This document shows, one piece after another, positions 34,375 to 44,650 of a stretch of 64,000 nt of DNA (its first letter is position 1; each line of letters starts with the position of its first letter). A program made the translations under genes and the position numbers. The notes beneath the pieces are model-generated. The model was not told the DNA's origin, made no database searches, and saw only the letters and a program-made list of their open reading frames with translations. Source of the DNA: Fasciola hepatica. Its lineage: Eukaryota; Platyhelminthes; Trematoda; Plagiorchiida; Fasciolidae. The stretch is from the NCBI GenBank assembly GCA_948099385.1, contig CANUEZ040000151.1, forward strand, positions 6,580,001 to 6,644,000. The letters run 5' to 3'.

Positions 34375-34997
34375 AGGGGTCTGTCCCATCTACCTCACCC
34401 ATTCCGCCTCTCATTGCTCAATCTCTATCCTCTAGAATTGAGACGCGTAAGAGGTGATTTGTTTTTGATGTTTCACCTTCTTGAATCAGGTGAAAGCGAT
34501 TGCTTCTTCTCCGTCTGTCTAGCCTCTTCTCTTCGTGGTCACAGCAGAAAGGTTTTCAAACCTAGGCCACGCATTTCACTGAGGATTAACTTTTTTAGCT
34601 ATAGGGTTATTACTCTGTGGAATGCACTTCCGGAAGATATTGTTTTCTCGCAGAACAAAACTATCTTCAAGAAAAAGCTAGACCTCTACCTGGGTTTCTC
34701 CCAATAATTTCTTGTCATAAAAGCGAAATAGATGTCTTTCATGGCATATATGTTCATGAATGTTGCGCCCCCACTCCGCTTGAGGCACTGTCCACAGTGA
34801 GACTGCATGATGTTATGTGTAATTTGTTTTTGCTGCCACCCTCGCCCCGCCCCCCCCCCCGCTCCTTTTTACTCTTGTTTCAGCTCGGTGAATCCGACAG
34901 AATATCAGAGATTTCTTCGAGAACCGGGACAATTGGGCTCAAAGCCTTGAACCCGTGTATCACTTCAATGCTTCAAGACGACTGAACTGAACTGAAC
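34375..34997 (+). pseudogene. LINE-B RT C-terminus, 3' UTR and GAACT tail, copy D
   Basis: The third copy of the LINE-B end (compare 14705-15329 and 18038-18660). The frame ends at a stop at 34705-34707. The GAACT tail lies at about 34983-34997. Confidence 0.88.
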
Positions 34998-35256
34998 TTT
35001 GGTCCTTCTGCAGTATGTTGTATTCGACTTTTTCGCCCATTTCATACTGTCTCAGTGAAAGCTCACATTGCATAATGTCTCTGGCAGTTGATGTGCGAAG
35101 AGGTTTTCCGTTTCCCTCTCATTTTTAGCGGGGATTCGACGAAATACACTCGGCAGTGGTGGGTGCATAACTGGTGTGCATACCATCGAAGGAATTCTGG
35201 ACGCTCGATTGGCCGTGGCCATTACCTGTCCTGTGCAGACTGAACTGAACTGAACT
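34998..35256 (+). mobile_element. LINE-B original flank and 5'-truncated LINE 3' stub
   Basis: 34998-35085 is the flank that was duplicated at 15330-15416 and 18661-18748. Here it continues past CTCTGGC into AGTTGATGTG. 35160-35256 matches the stub at 4140-4234 (TCGATTGGCCGTGGCCATTA block) and ends in three GAACT units (35242-35256), directly abutting LINE-C. Confidence 0.7.
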
Positions 35257-35259
35257 GAC

Positions 35260-36672
35260 GGGATTCATCCAGCAATCGTTCAGCCTCTGGCCGAGGTCCT
35301 GAAGGCTCCGGTGACGAAGCTGTATGAAACGTCACTTAGAGAGGGAACTGTGCCGGGAGACTGGAGGAGAGCAACAGTGGTAGGCATTTACAAGAGTGGG
35401 CCCCGGCAAAAGGCCGAAAATTACCGGCCGGTTAGCTTGACTTCGGTACTGTGTAAGTGCCTGGAGCGAATAGTCAGGAAGCAGATCTCTAGGCATTTGG
35501 TTCAACACAACCTCATATCAAATGCTCAGCATGGGTTTGTGGCAGGGCGATCCTGTCTGACGAATCTCCTGCTGTTCCTCGATGAGGTAACCAAGCGTCT
35601 GGACGAAGGGCAATCGATTACGGTCTGTTACTTGGACTTCAGCAAGGCATTTGATTCCGTGAACCACAGATTTCTGGACGTCAAACTGCAGTCCATGGGA
35701 ATTGTTGGAAAGGCCAGACAATGGATACGTAGTTTCTTAGCAGGGCGAACCTTTAGTGTTAAGGTGGGGAACCATGTTTCAAAACCGGAAGGTGTAACGA
35801 GGGGGGTGCCACAGGGCTCGGTGCTCGGCCCTCTGCTCTTCCTCATCTTCATCAACGACCTAGCACGTGGGCTTACAAACCCCACCTTTATGTTTGCCGA
35901 TGACGTCAAGATAGCTGGAGTAGATATAGAACTTGACGTGTTAGCAGTACAAAACTGGGCACGCAAATGGGACCTTCCACTAAACCTCACCAAGTGTCAA
36001 TGCTTGACCACAAATACAGGGGCTAGTGAGAATAGTGTGGGTTCGTTGCAAGTGGTCTCGCAGGTCAAAGACTTGGGCGTTATAATGGACAACAGCTTTA
36101 AGCCGTCAAAGCAGTGCACCTCAGCAGCCAATACGGCCAGGAGGGAACTCTTTCGAGTTAGATCCATTATGTCGTGTAGAGATCCGGAGATATTCGTTCC
36201 GATATATCAGGCCATAGTTAGGCCGCATATGGAGTACTGCGTGCAGGCCTGGGCACCGTACTACCAGAAAGATATCGACTGTCTGGAGAAAGTGCAAGGG
36301 CTAGCCACTAGAATGGTGGCTGGGCAAAGGGGGTTTAACTACACAGAGCGTGTCCGTGCCCTAGACCTGTTCTTGATGGAAAGACGGCGCATTCGCGGGT
36401 ATTTGATAGAAACCTCCAAGGTAATGAAAGGACTGTCAGGAATAAGTCGAGAAGACCTTTTTTCGCTGATCCCCGAGAGAAGCACAAGGGGGCATAGCCT
36501 TAGATTACAAAGGAAACATTCGAGGCTCCAAATTAGGGCGAAGTACTTCTCAAATAGAGTGGTACCCTATTGGAATAAGCTCCCGGAAGAGGTCATAAAT
36601 ACCACAACAGTGAAGGCCTTTAAGAAAGCACTAGACCTATGTTGGGTGGCGGTATACCCCGAGTTATGCTAA
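35260..36672 (+). CDS. LINE-C ORF2 reverse transcriptase fragment (RT plus C-terminal region)
   Basis: The frame is open from the truncation point; no native start exists, and the first in-frame ATG is well inside. RT blocks in order: DGIHPAIVQPLAEVL (thumbward entry), GIYKSGPRQKAENYRPVSL (about 35380-35435), AQHGFVAGRSCLTN (about 35525-35565), CYLDFSKAFDSVNH (about 35625-35665), GVPQGSVLGPLLFLIF (about 35805-35850) and FADDVKIAG (about 35885-35915, with Phe replacing Tyr before ADD). The CR1-type C-terminal block FSNRVVPYWNKLPEEV lies at about 36550-36595, and the stop is at 36670-36672. No stops or shifts occur in about 470 codons, so the insertion is probably recent, but the endonuclease is missing and it cannot move by itself. 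Confidence 0.9.
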   Translation, partial: GIHPAIVQPLAEVLKAPVTKLYETSLREGTVPGDWRRATVVGIYKSGPRQKAENYRPVSLTSVLCKCLERIVRKQISRHLVQHNLISNAQHGFVAGRSCLTNLLLFLDEVTKRLDEGQSITVCYLDFSKAFDSVNHRFLDVKLQSMGIVGKARQWIRSFLAGRTFSVKVGNHVSKPEGVTRGVPQGSVLGPLLFLIFINDLARGLTNPTFMFADDVKIAGVDIELDVLAVQNWARKWDLPLNLTKCQCLTTNTGASENSVGSLQVVSQVKDLGVIMDNSFKPSKQCTSAANTARRELFRVRSIMSCRDPEIFVPIYQAIVRPHMEYCVQAWAPYYQKDIDCLEKVQGLATRMVAGQRGFNYTERVRALDLFLMERRRIRGYLIETSKVMKGLSGISREDLFSLIPERSTRGHSLRLQRKHSRLQIRAKYFSNRVVPYWNKLPEEVINTTTVKAFKKALDLCWVAVYPELC

Positions 36673-36859
36673 GCAGCTTTTAGGGTCAGATGCAATTTAC
36701 TTATTGTTTCCACCTTACTCTGCCAGGGCTGATACTGCACAAAATTTCTGCCTTTCAGAAAAAGAAAATCACGCAGTGTTGGGAGCTACGGAAAAGCGCC
36801 GACAACACAACTATCTGGACACACGATTGGCTCTAGCCACTCTAAGTCCTGTGCAAACT

Positions 36860-36889
36860 GAACTGAACTGAACTGAACTGAACTGAACT
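36860..36889 (+). repeat. (GAACT)6 LINE tail
   Basis: Six perfect pentanucleotide units at the LINE-C 3' end. Shorter arrays of the same unit end the other CR1-like copies at 15315-15329, 18646-18660, 34983-34997 and 35242-35256, and in reverse at about 3875-3899. Confidence 0.95.
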
Positions 36890-37885
36890 GAAGACTGAAC
36901 CCGCGGCCTGGTCGGTTTTCAAGGTCGTTTGTCTGTGTGATGTTGGTTATTCCCAGCAAATGAGAGTTTTGGTAATGTTCATTGGTTGACGCATGGTTTC
37001 CAAAACGTCAAATGAATCCGATTTATTAGCAAAGCTCGAGGAACAAAATAGGTACACAACCACAACTTTGTAATTGATATTCGGCAGAGCCTTGTTAGCT
37101 GACTCCAAGGCCGTTCCTTATCTGAACCTTCGGCAACGGGATTGCAGTATTTCAAGTTCAATTTCTGCGGAATCTTCGGCGGAGGAATCTAAGAGTAAGT
37201 CACTGCATCGTCCACTCTAGCTGGCGCGGCTTAACTACAGATAAGTTGTGATGATTCACTTATTGTGAGATCCTGACTGTGATTCATCGATTCAGTGTTC
37301 AGACTGTCTTTATAATTAATTAAGTCTTCTTTCATCAACGTTGCTTATTGTTAACTTACCGCACGGGTCATCTTTGTAGCCAGTTGGCTGCAATCGAGTA
37401 GTTTTTCTGACCGACCTTAACGCAATACGCGCGAACATTCTCCTCGGTTCTAATAAATATTTGGACGATGATATTTAATCATTCTTTATTTTACTGGATG
37501 TCCACCGATACAAAGCCTGCTGAGTAATTTCCGTCAGTGGCAGATGAAAGTAAGCGTTCGGTTTTCGAGCAGACGAAACGTTGTTAGGCTCAGTGCAGTT
37601 GACGAGCCCCTGTTCCTAGCTTGCACAAAGCGGCGATGGGAGTCAGGAGTGGATGAGCGGCGCCGGCGGTGAAATGCTGAGCGCTCCAAAAGTACAGTGC
37701 TATTACGTGCATGGTTGAACTATTGGGGGGTTTGGGGTTTGTGGAGCTTAAGAGTGTAAAATAGCGAGATTCATGTCTTGAAGGACAATGCCGGTGAATT
37801 TAGAAGTGGAAGCAGAAGTATCCGAAATAAAACAGCAGTCTCTCTTCAAGGGTATAAAGCCGCCCCAGTTGGCTGAACTGTAGCA
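36890..37885. other. Unassigned spacer
   Basis: About 1 kb following the LINE-C tail. I recognise no coding block, terminal repeat or RNA gene. The few short open frames have no motif. Confidence 0.4.
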
Positions 37886-39137
37886 TCAAAACGTGTGTCT
37901 CGCAGTGAGTGTACGATCGGGATTAGTGAGAATGCTATAATCTGAAACTATTCGGTGGTCCAATGTACCAAGTAAGCATGGAATGGAGATGTCCGAGAAG
38001 AGAGAAGGAATAGAGGTGAGCACAAAATCAAGGGTATGAGAACACGGCAGCTCGATCGGTGATTCGTGTGGGAAAGTCAACCAGATAGCGCAGGTAGTTG
38101 ACTACGGCGAAATGTTCTTTAGTACTACGAATACCTAGATCCCGAGGATGGTCTATGGAACGGACAACAAGCCAAAAGTTCAGGTGCGTGCGAAAAGACG
38201 GTAAAAGTCGGTGGAATAGGTGAAGGATGGTTTGTATTGAAAAAATGTCGTTCACGTTTACGTTTGGTAGCGACAATAGACGCGATACTGGCTAAGGGAG
38301 CTTAAGGTTCAACCATCAGCAAGCAGAGCAATCGAACATGTGTTTTTCAATTGACGGACACCAATTGTCCTTACAGCAAGCAGATAAGCAACACAGCCCT
38401 GTCGCATCGAACAACATACAAACTGCGTAGAGCTAATTGCTAATTTGTTGTTCGTCTGGAGTAATTTTTGGTCATGAATTTACACATTCAAACTCAGTCA
38501 TCTCCAGGTCGCTACAGTTTAGCTTCGTGCCTCAGAGCCGAAGCGTCAGATGAGTGAGTCAACCAATACCGGCTTTAAACATTAAAATTCTTTGAGATGA
38601 TGATGTGGCAGTTGGGATCCTTCACAAACAGGTTCTCAATCTTCGAAGATGAAAATTCGAGCATGGGTGAGTCGCCACTGTTAAATGAATAGTCACCAAC
38701 CCAAAAGTAATGATTAGGCGAAGGAAGTTAGCGCTTCAGCCACATCAACTGAAATTCACGATAAGACAAGTCGAAATTTGGTATTTTGAACGCGGCGACT
38801 GACTGGTGGACAAAGGCACAGATACCAACTTTGGATGATGAAGAAGAGTGAGAGATTTAGTTTGGGAATTGTAGATAGTTGGTGTCTGGTAAGAGGGGGA
38901 GATATAATTTTCGGTCAAAATAGGGAAAAGGAGGAGATTGCAAAAAGTTGGTATAGAGTCAATGTTGCCGTCCAGTCCGCGAATGTTAGTGAGGGTGATG
39001 AGTTCATTATCGTTTTGTGAGTGAGCAGAGCGAGCAAGAGTGCGAGTGTGTGTCTGTGGTTGTGTATTGTCATGATTCCTGATGTGAGAAAGAAATCGGC
39101 AACCATGATTCTGAGGCTTAAGGTGGCGAACCACATA
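37886..39137 (-). pseudogene. LINE-D: endonuclease relic of a non-LTR retrotransposon
   Basis: Minus-strand pieces resemble an AP-endonuclease: LTNIRGLDGNIDSI (about 38985-39030), a degenerate IIISKNFNV (about 38585-38615, where GDFN would be expected) followed by SRYWLTHSSD, then VDFPTRITDR (about 38050-38080), LDFVLTSIPSLFSDI (about 38000-38040) and LGTLDHRIVSDYS (about 37930-37970). The order is right but spacing is disturbed and frames change, with stops between. I found no RT part to the left. It is a different family from LINE-A/B/C. Confidence 0.6.
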
Positions 39138-39384
39138 AGGCCTCAGTAGATCAGGCGGTATAGCGAGCCAAGCGGTACAGCGGCCATCTCCCCCCTATAG
39201 AGCCATCTACCACTTCAAGCCAGTAAAAAATCTTGGTTGCTTCGATAACGTAGGCAGTGCTGTGTATGAGTCTCTTACTGTCCGTCAGAATCATATACCG
39301 GTAACAGGAGTGTTGCTACGAGAAAAAACGATGGAGGTGGCTTACAAAATGGTGCATAGTGATTTCTTCTCGAGTGGTAGCTAG
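39138..39384. other. Unassigned spacer
   Basis: About 250 bp between LINE-D and the transposase-like frame. The start (39130-39180) may be the LINE-D 5' end. Nothing else is recognised. Confidence 0.35.
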
Positions 39385-39651
39385 TTGTACAAATTTCAGC
39401 AATGCCATAATATTGAGTCAAGGCTATATTATGACGAGGCCTCAGAAGTTTCTAGTGAACTGCTATCAAATTGGCTGGAACGCTTTCATGCGTCATGCAA
39501 AAATCGCACTTTAATGAACATTTTAACTGGTAAAACTGGCCTTCATTTTAGGGTTGCTACAACATGTAGCTTGGTTGTGAAATGTAATTCATACAGTGGT
39601 ATGCAAAAATACAAGGATAAAGTCAATAAATCAGAAAACAGTAAAGAATGA
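39385..39651 (+). pseudogene. Possible pogo/Tigger (DDE_1) DNA transposase relic
   Basis: An 88-codon frame with the pattern seen in Tigger/jerky-type transposases around the first catalytic Asp. A helix like LLSNWLERF is followed about 15 residues later by MNILTGKTGLHFRV, where the family usually has a NADETGLF-type motif. Then comes an S-G-x-x-K-x-K-D-x-V segment. The catalytic DE would be GK here, so it is inactive. The following sequence (to about 39760) has stops. No terminal inverted repeats were found. The call is from pattern memory and could be wrong. Confidence 0.45.
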
Positions 39652-40010
39652 GTTTCCCTGTGATAAAATAAGTTGCCACTGAAAGTTTTTTTGTCATTTC
39701 AAAGGCCATAGTACTACTAATCTCATTGAGACCTTTTTGAACTTTATTGGGTGCTTACAACGTGATTTCATGTTTTAAACGTTTTGTGGAATTTTCTGAA
39801 TATCTTTTCCAATGGAAGATACCTCCGAGGAGCGTGCCAATTTGGTCGATTCGAACGATATTCGCTCCGGGGCAGTACTAGAATAAGAAACGAGTATCAC
39901 AAGGCAAATCACAATTGCGGGTTAGTATTCTAGCAAAATAACATTGTAATGGGGAGACAAGAAGTAGGAAAGGTGAATATACGTGGATAGCATGTTCAGG
40001 CTAAGTTTCT

Positions 40011-40280
40011 TCGGTGGTGGTTGAGTGGTTTAGAGCGTTTTCCCACCACCTCGGAGGTCCGAGTTCCGAATCTTCGCCATCACCGGTTACTTTGGTGGTA
40101 GACAGTAATCCGCTGTCATCCGGATCTTTACCACACCTGACCTTTTGAGACCTTATGCGGTTCTTCGCCAATCCAAGTCTCAGGGTCTGTATGCCGGTCA
40201 TCCCCAATAGTGCAGTGGGCCTTCGTGGCTATGGGGTAAGTGCCCCTTCCACTGTACTCATGCGCAAGCATGTAATAGAA
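40011..40280 (+). mobile_element. tRNA-derived SINE, copy 1
   Basis: The first about 75 bp resemble a tRNA with an A-box (GTGGTTGAGTGG) and a degenerate B-box (GAGTTCCGAATC). They are followed by a tRNA-unrelated body (CACCGGTTACTTTGG, then GCAGTGGGCCTTCGTGGCTA) and an A-rich end near 40275. The same body and end are found in reverse at 46467-46755. Pol III promoters of this kind drive SINE transcription, and mobilisation would depend on a LINE. Confidence 0.75.
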
Positions 40281-40584
40281 AATGATCAGTTTTTTTTCTA
40301 AGCGAGTACTAAACTCTTTCGCGGTGGCTGCTTCCACTATGTTCTCTGAAAGGGGGTTTGAATTACATATCTATACATCCGGATTTGTTTACTGATATGC
40401 TTCGGCAGGAACGCTGCTTCACGAGTTTGTACTTGTGTCCTCAGGGAACTTCGTTTTGATTAAGCCGTAATCGTAGCCAACTGCATGCCGACAAACCCTT
40501 CAGTTGCTTGAAGACCTCTGTTAGATCTCCCGTCTTCTTTCTCACGAGAAGAGATTCAGGTAACCTGATCTCCAGTGTATATTT

Positions 40585-43538
40585 TTATATATAACACGGA
40601 TCTGGTTCAGACAACGTGCCAAAGAAACTAGGGCATAGTAGAAAAGCAATGTACGAAAAGGAAGGAAAAAAGTTGGAAGGTTTTTTTGCAAGTTTATCCA
40701 CACACGGAATCTTGATTTTTTGTTCGTATCGTTTGTGGTTTTTATAAATGGAAGTCAACTTTCTTAAACTTATTCTCCATACCATCGGTTGTCCACCACG
40801 CCACCGTTTCCAATCCTGTCCAGCGAACACGAATCAAGCGCGGTGAGACAAACGCTGGGCCGGCATCCGCAAGACATGACCTAACCACCGTAGCCGACGA
40901 AGAGGAACAATTACCCTGAGTGATGAACAGTCCATCCCGAGTACTCTCCTCCGCACTTCATCATTACTGACGTGATGCTGCCACTATACTCGTGTGATTG
41001 ACCGTAAACACCGGTGGTCAAACACGGTCAGCCGGCGCAGATCTTTCCGAACTGGCCAGGTTTCGCATCCATAAGGTAGTACCGAGCGAATTACGGCGTT
41101 ATAGACTCTACACTTTAGGGAAAGCTTGATGTTATGATGACGCCACAGGTGCTTTAGATTGGCAAAAGCCGAACGACCCTTAGAGATGCTCAGCTAAATC
41201 TCGTCTTTGATATCTCCACCGGTCTAAATGCAGCTGCCCTGGTACACAAAGCTGCTGACAGTTTCCAAACGTTCCCTACAAGGAGTAAGTGCAAGAAAAT
41301 CTCTTTGTCAGTCTTGAAGAAGCATTTTGCACTTGGATGGAGCAAAGAGCATGCCATAATCGTTGACTTCGACGGCCAAGTGGTGTAAGGGATCTTAGAC
41401 GACTTGGGGGTCGTCTCCCAACAAGGCGACGTCGTCAGCATAATCTAAGTCAGCAATTCTGGTGCCTGGTAGAAGTTCCACACCACTGTTTGCAACACTA
41501 CTAAAAGCTCTTTAGAGCAGATCATCCATAACGAAGTCAAAGAGGAACGGAGAAATAGAACATCTTTGCCGAACGCCATTTAAGACGACAAAGGAATCCG
41601 ATAGTTATCCATAAACCCTTACTCCGCCCGAGGTCTGCCGATAGAGCTTTCAGAATGGGAGCTTACTTCTCAGGCACGCCGTTTTTCAACAGGCAAGTTC
41701 ATAGGACAGTCCTATCGACAAAGTCAAAGGCGGCTCTAATGTCCACAAACAACGATAGTTGACCTTTGAAACACGTGACGGTGTTCAAGCAGAAGACTAA
41801 GGGTTGAGATTTGATCTGTCGAGCCCCGGCCGGGGTGGAACCCAGCATGTTCTTCACGGCATTAAAGCTCGCGCTAGGGAGAAAGACGGCGAAGGATGAT
41901 GGGCAATAGGAGTTTCAAAGTGACAGTTCAGGTTAATATCCCGATGATTATAACACAATGTACGGTTACTCTTTTTAGAGTACAATCGTCGATTCACCCC
42001 AGGATGCAGGAATTTCTTTCGTCCAAACTTTCGGGAACGGGGTTTTCGGTTCTTTCACCAGAACCGTCCCTCCATCTTTGAAAAGCGCTGGAGAAATACA
42101 ATCTGGTCCGTATGGCTTGGGGCGCTTGAGGGTTTGTAGTTCCTTTCGAATTTCCGCTTCCGTTGGGGGACCGTCTGGAATAGGCCATACAAAAAGTGTA
42201 GGAGTGCTAAATGCAGTAGAAGCAGCCGATGGCCAGCTAAATTGGGAGTGCAAGTGTTCTGCCCAGTGGTCTAGTCTGCGCGACGGCTTGGTGATTGGTG
42301 TCCCATCGGTTTCGCGGATCGTCTCACTAACCTGTTGTTCGCGGTCCGGTGGTGCGAATGAGTTGAAAGAGCTTCCTGGAGCTGCCAGAAGCAGAAGGTG
42401 CTTCCATCTCGAGGGCGCGTTCTGACCACCACGTCCCACGATCAGTACGCAAACTGGTCTTCAAACACGGACGGAGTTCACGGCATGCTTCGTTGTGTCT
42501 TGCATCAGTAGACGGCGACTCTCAAGCAGTAACAAAGAGTTTTTGAGAAATTCAACTTCTCTGGGTATGGCGGACCGTACCACAACTGGTCAGGCGGGCA
42601 TTCAGTAAGGCATCCTTCAGTCGGTCCAAGTGCTCATCGACATCAGGTGGAGCGGTGGATTCCAGTGGCTGGGCCAGCGTAGTCTGGAAAGCTTCTAGCA
42701 CTAGAGGATCGTTCAGCTTGTCGGTATTTAGGCGAGCAGGATTCGAATTCTTCGAGCCTCGAAGCATCAAGCATTTCGTAACGCAGACTAATGCGTGATC
42801 AGAATCGAAACAGGTTGACCTCTAAGAGCGAAAATCTAACGCGCTGCCGCACCAACGGTAGCTAATCGCTACGTGATCGATTTGAGACAATTCCTGTGTT
42901 GAGGAGGGGGGACGCCAGGTGGCGATACGCTGTTTCGAGTTGCGAAAGTTTGTGCTTGTTGTATAAAGCTGGTGATCGGCACATATTGTTAACAGTCTGT
43001 CCCCATTGTCCGAACAACTGGAGTTGAGTTCCAACTACCCTCTTAGGAGACGTTCGCTCGCTGCCAGGCGGCCGACGCACGCGTTAAGATCTCCGGCGAG
43101 GACCACGATATCTGTCCGGCGCGTTGTGATCAGGAGTATATGAAGTTGTTGGTAGAATTCATCTTTATTTGACTTCGGACTGCAGCCTGTCGAGGCATAG
43201 ATGGAAACAACGAACAAGTCGAGTGTGCGACCTCGATGTCTAGTCACTCGGCAATAACCTCGCAGCCGGACTGCAGAAAGTCGGCTATCGACAGTAATCC
43301 AGTCTGAAATGACCGCTTCAGTTCTACAGCTCAGAACAATTCCAACACCGGCCTGGCCGGCTGCTGTAGTGTTCGGGTCTCCAGATAGGCGTAGATGAAA
43401 CTTGGTGTTGGGATTAGCTGGGGACGTTAGTTTGATCGGGGCGCTTGCGTCTTGTAGTCTTGTTTTTGAGAGGCAGCAGAAATCGATCGGGAGCGATTTC
43501 AGTGTGCGAGCTAGACTCGCTTGTTGTCCGATTTTCAT
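40585..43538 (-). pseudogene. RTE-1 endonuclease-reverse transcriptase, broken
   Basis: Endonuclease: IDFCCLSKTRLQDA (about 43440-43485), VVSIYAS (about 43190), VVLAGDLNACVG (about 43085-43120, Leu for the Phe of GDFN) and a LSQIDHVAISYRW end (about 42855-42895). RT: GPDCISPALF (about 42070-42100), the catalytic DYADDVALL (about 41415-41450) and LFAPSKCK (about 41325-41350). The C-terminal region has RSV-x-YGCETW-like and LRRLRWLGHVLRM blocks (about 41070-40880), characteristic of RTE-type pol. Stops and shifts are frequent. The enzyme would nick DNA and copy the RNA by target-primed reverse transcription. Confidence 0.78.
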
Positions 43539-44110
43539 AAGCCTGTGTGCCTTAAAGCTGGCCAGTTTGAATGGTAGGCGAGGTTGAAAAAAGATGAGCT
43601 CGGTGGTGTGGTTCGTTGCGGCAGTCGTAGTGGAGACGGTTCTAGCGGAAGTCTAGCCACAACCGTCGCCAGTAGTGAGACAGTTTTGCTACAGTATATT
43701 GACGTGCCTGGCACATAAAACAACGGGAGGTTGGTGGAGGATGGATGTTTTCCGAGTGTGGTCGTGGATGAGCATATAATCTTACGATAGTGAAGGAGCG
43801 TGAGAAAGCGTGAGATGAAAGCGAATGTGGGAAAGTCCATGGTTCAGTTTGCGAGCATAGTGCTGCTAGGTTGCTTAGGCCAATGCAGGTGGTTTTCTTA
43901 GCGATCCATAGCCGATGCTTTTAGTTATCCAGAGCCTAACCCACAAGGCAGCGGAACGGAGCGCGGGTTTCCAAAACCCGCCGGGTGCCGGTGACTGATT
44001 ATTCAGTTCGTACGCCTTGCGAATGAGGCCAAAGGTCCTGGGTGCCAAGTACACCCCTACCCCACAGATGCCGGTGAGTTTAGCGTTGTACGCTTCATAC
44101 GCCACCGAAG
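40585..44110 (-). mobile_element. RTE-1: RTE-like LINE relic
   Basis: A minus-strand element with a leader (about 44110-43540), endonuclease (43538-42822), linker (42770-42440), RT (42439-41190) and C-terminal region (about 41180-40585). The leader shares short blocks with the leaders of RTE-2 and RTE-4. It is heavily mutated. The 3' end has no clear simple-repeat tail, and the right limit is approximate. Confidence 0.75.
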
Positions 44111-44111
44111 G

Positions 44112-44650
44112 TTGGTTTGGAGTCAGGGTTTAGCCATCTACCCTAGACTGGCTATGTCAGTTAACCCGGTGGAGAGCGCCGGGAGTTCGCGTTCGCCTTC
44201 ACATTCTTGTGAAAAACACCGCTCCGAGAAGGCAGTGTGTAAAACTTCCTCAGCAGAAGCTATTTGGTACGCGGTCATCTGGAAGCATTTCGGGAGGCGT
44301 TGAGAGCGAGTAGCCGACTCAGAGCCTGAGACACCCACCCCCGACCATACTGGGGCATTTTGAAGGCAATCTGTCGAGTACCCATTATGAGCCTCGTAAA
44401 CCGTCACTGGGTTTTCTCCAGTGTGGTCTTGTGGCAGACGAACGTCGGTCCCCAGGCTTAGGCGCAACTCCCCATATGGGGCATGACGACAGTTTTGTTT
44501 AGTGGCATCAAAATCTCCGCATCTCTGGATCTGATCGTACATGAGTTGATACGATGCCCGGTATGCTTTAGCTGCAGCAGCGAGGCATTGTTTTGGGGGC
44601 TTTTCAGAGTCTCGAACGCATACTTCAAGATCACCCACATTTTCAGCAGT
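44112..44650 (-). pseudogene. CR1-like LINE RT C-terminal fragment
   Basis: Minus-strand frames 44640-44458 and 44638-44138 together give blocks typical of the region after the CR1/Jockey RT palm. These are a KDLGV-like start (GDLEVCV), KQCLAAAAKAY, SRDAEILMPLNKTVVMPHM and then AWGPTFVCHKTTLEKTQ. The frame changes within the segment and stops follow. It abuts the RTE-1 leader, so RTE-1 may have inserted next to or into it. Confidence 0.65.

Larger units (their letters stand above)
35257..36889 (+). mobile_element. LINE-C: 5'-truncated CR1-like LINE with open RT
   Basis: Begins within the RT N-terminus (DGIHP) immediately after the GAACT repeats of the preceding stub. It runs through an uninterrupted RT frame, a 200-bp 3' UTR and six perfect GAACT units (36860-36889). 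The junction suggests that insertion or priming occurred in the GAACT tail of an older element. Confidence 0.88.
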
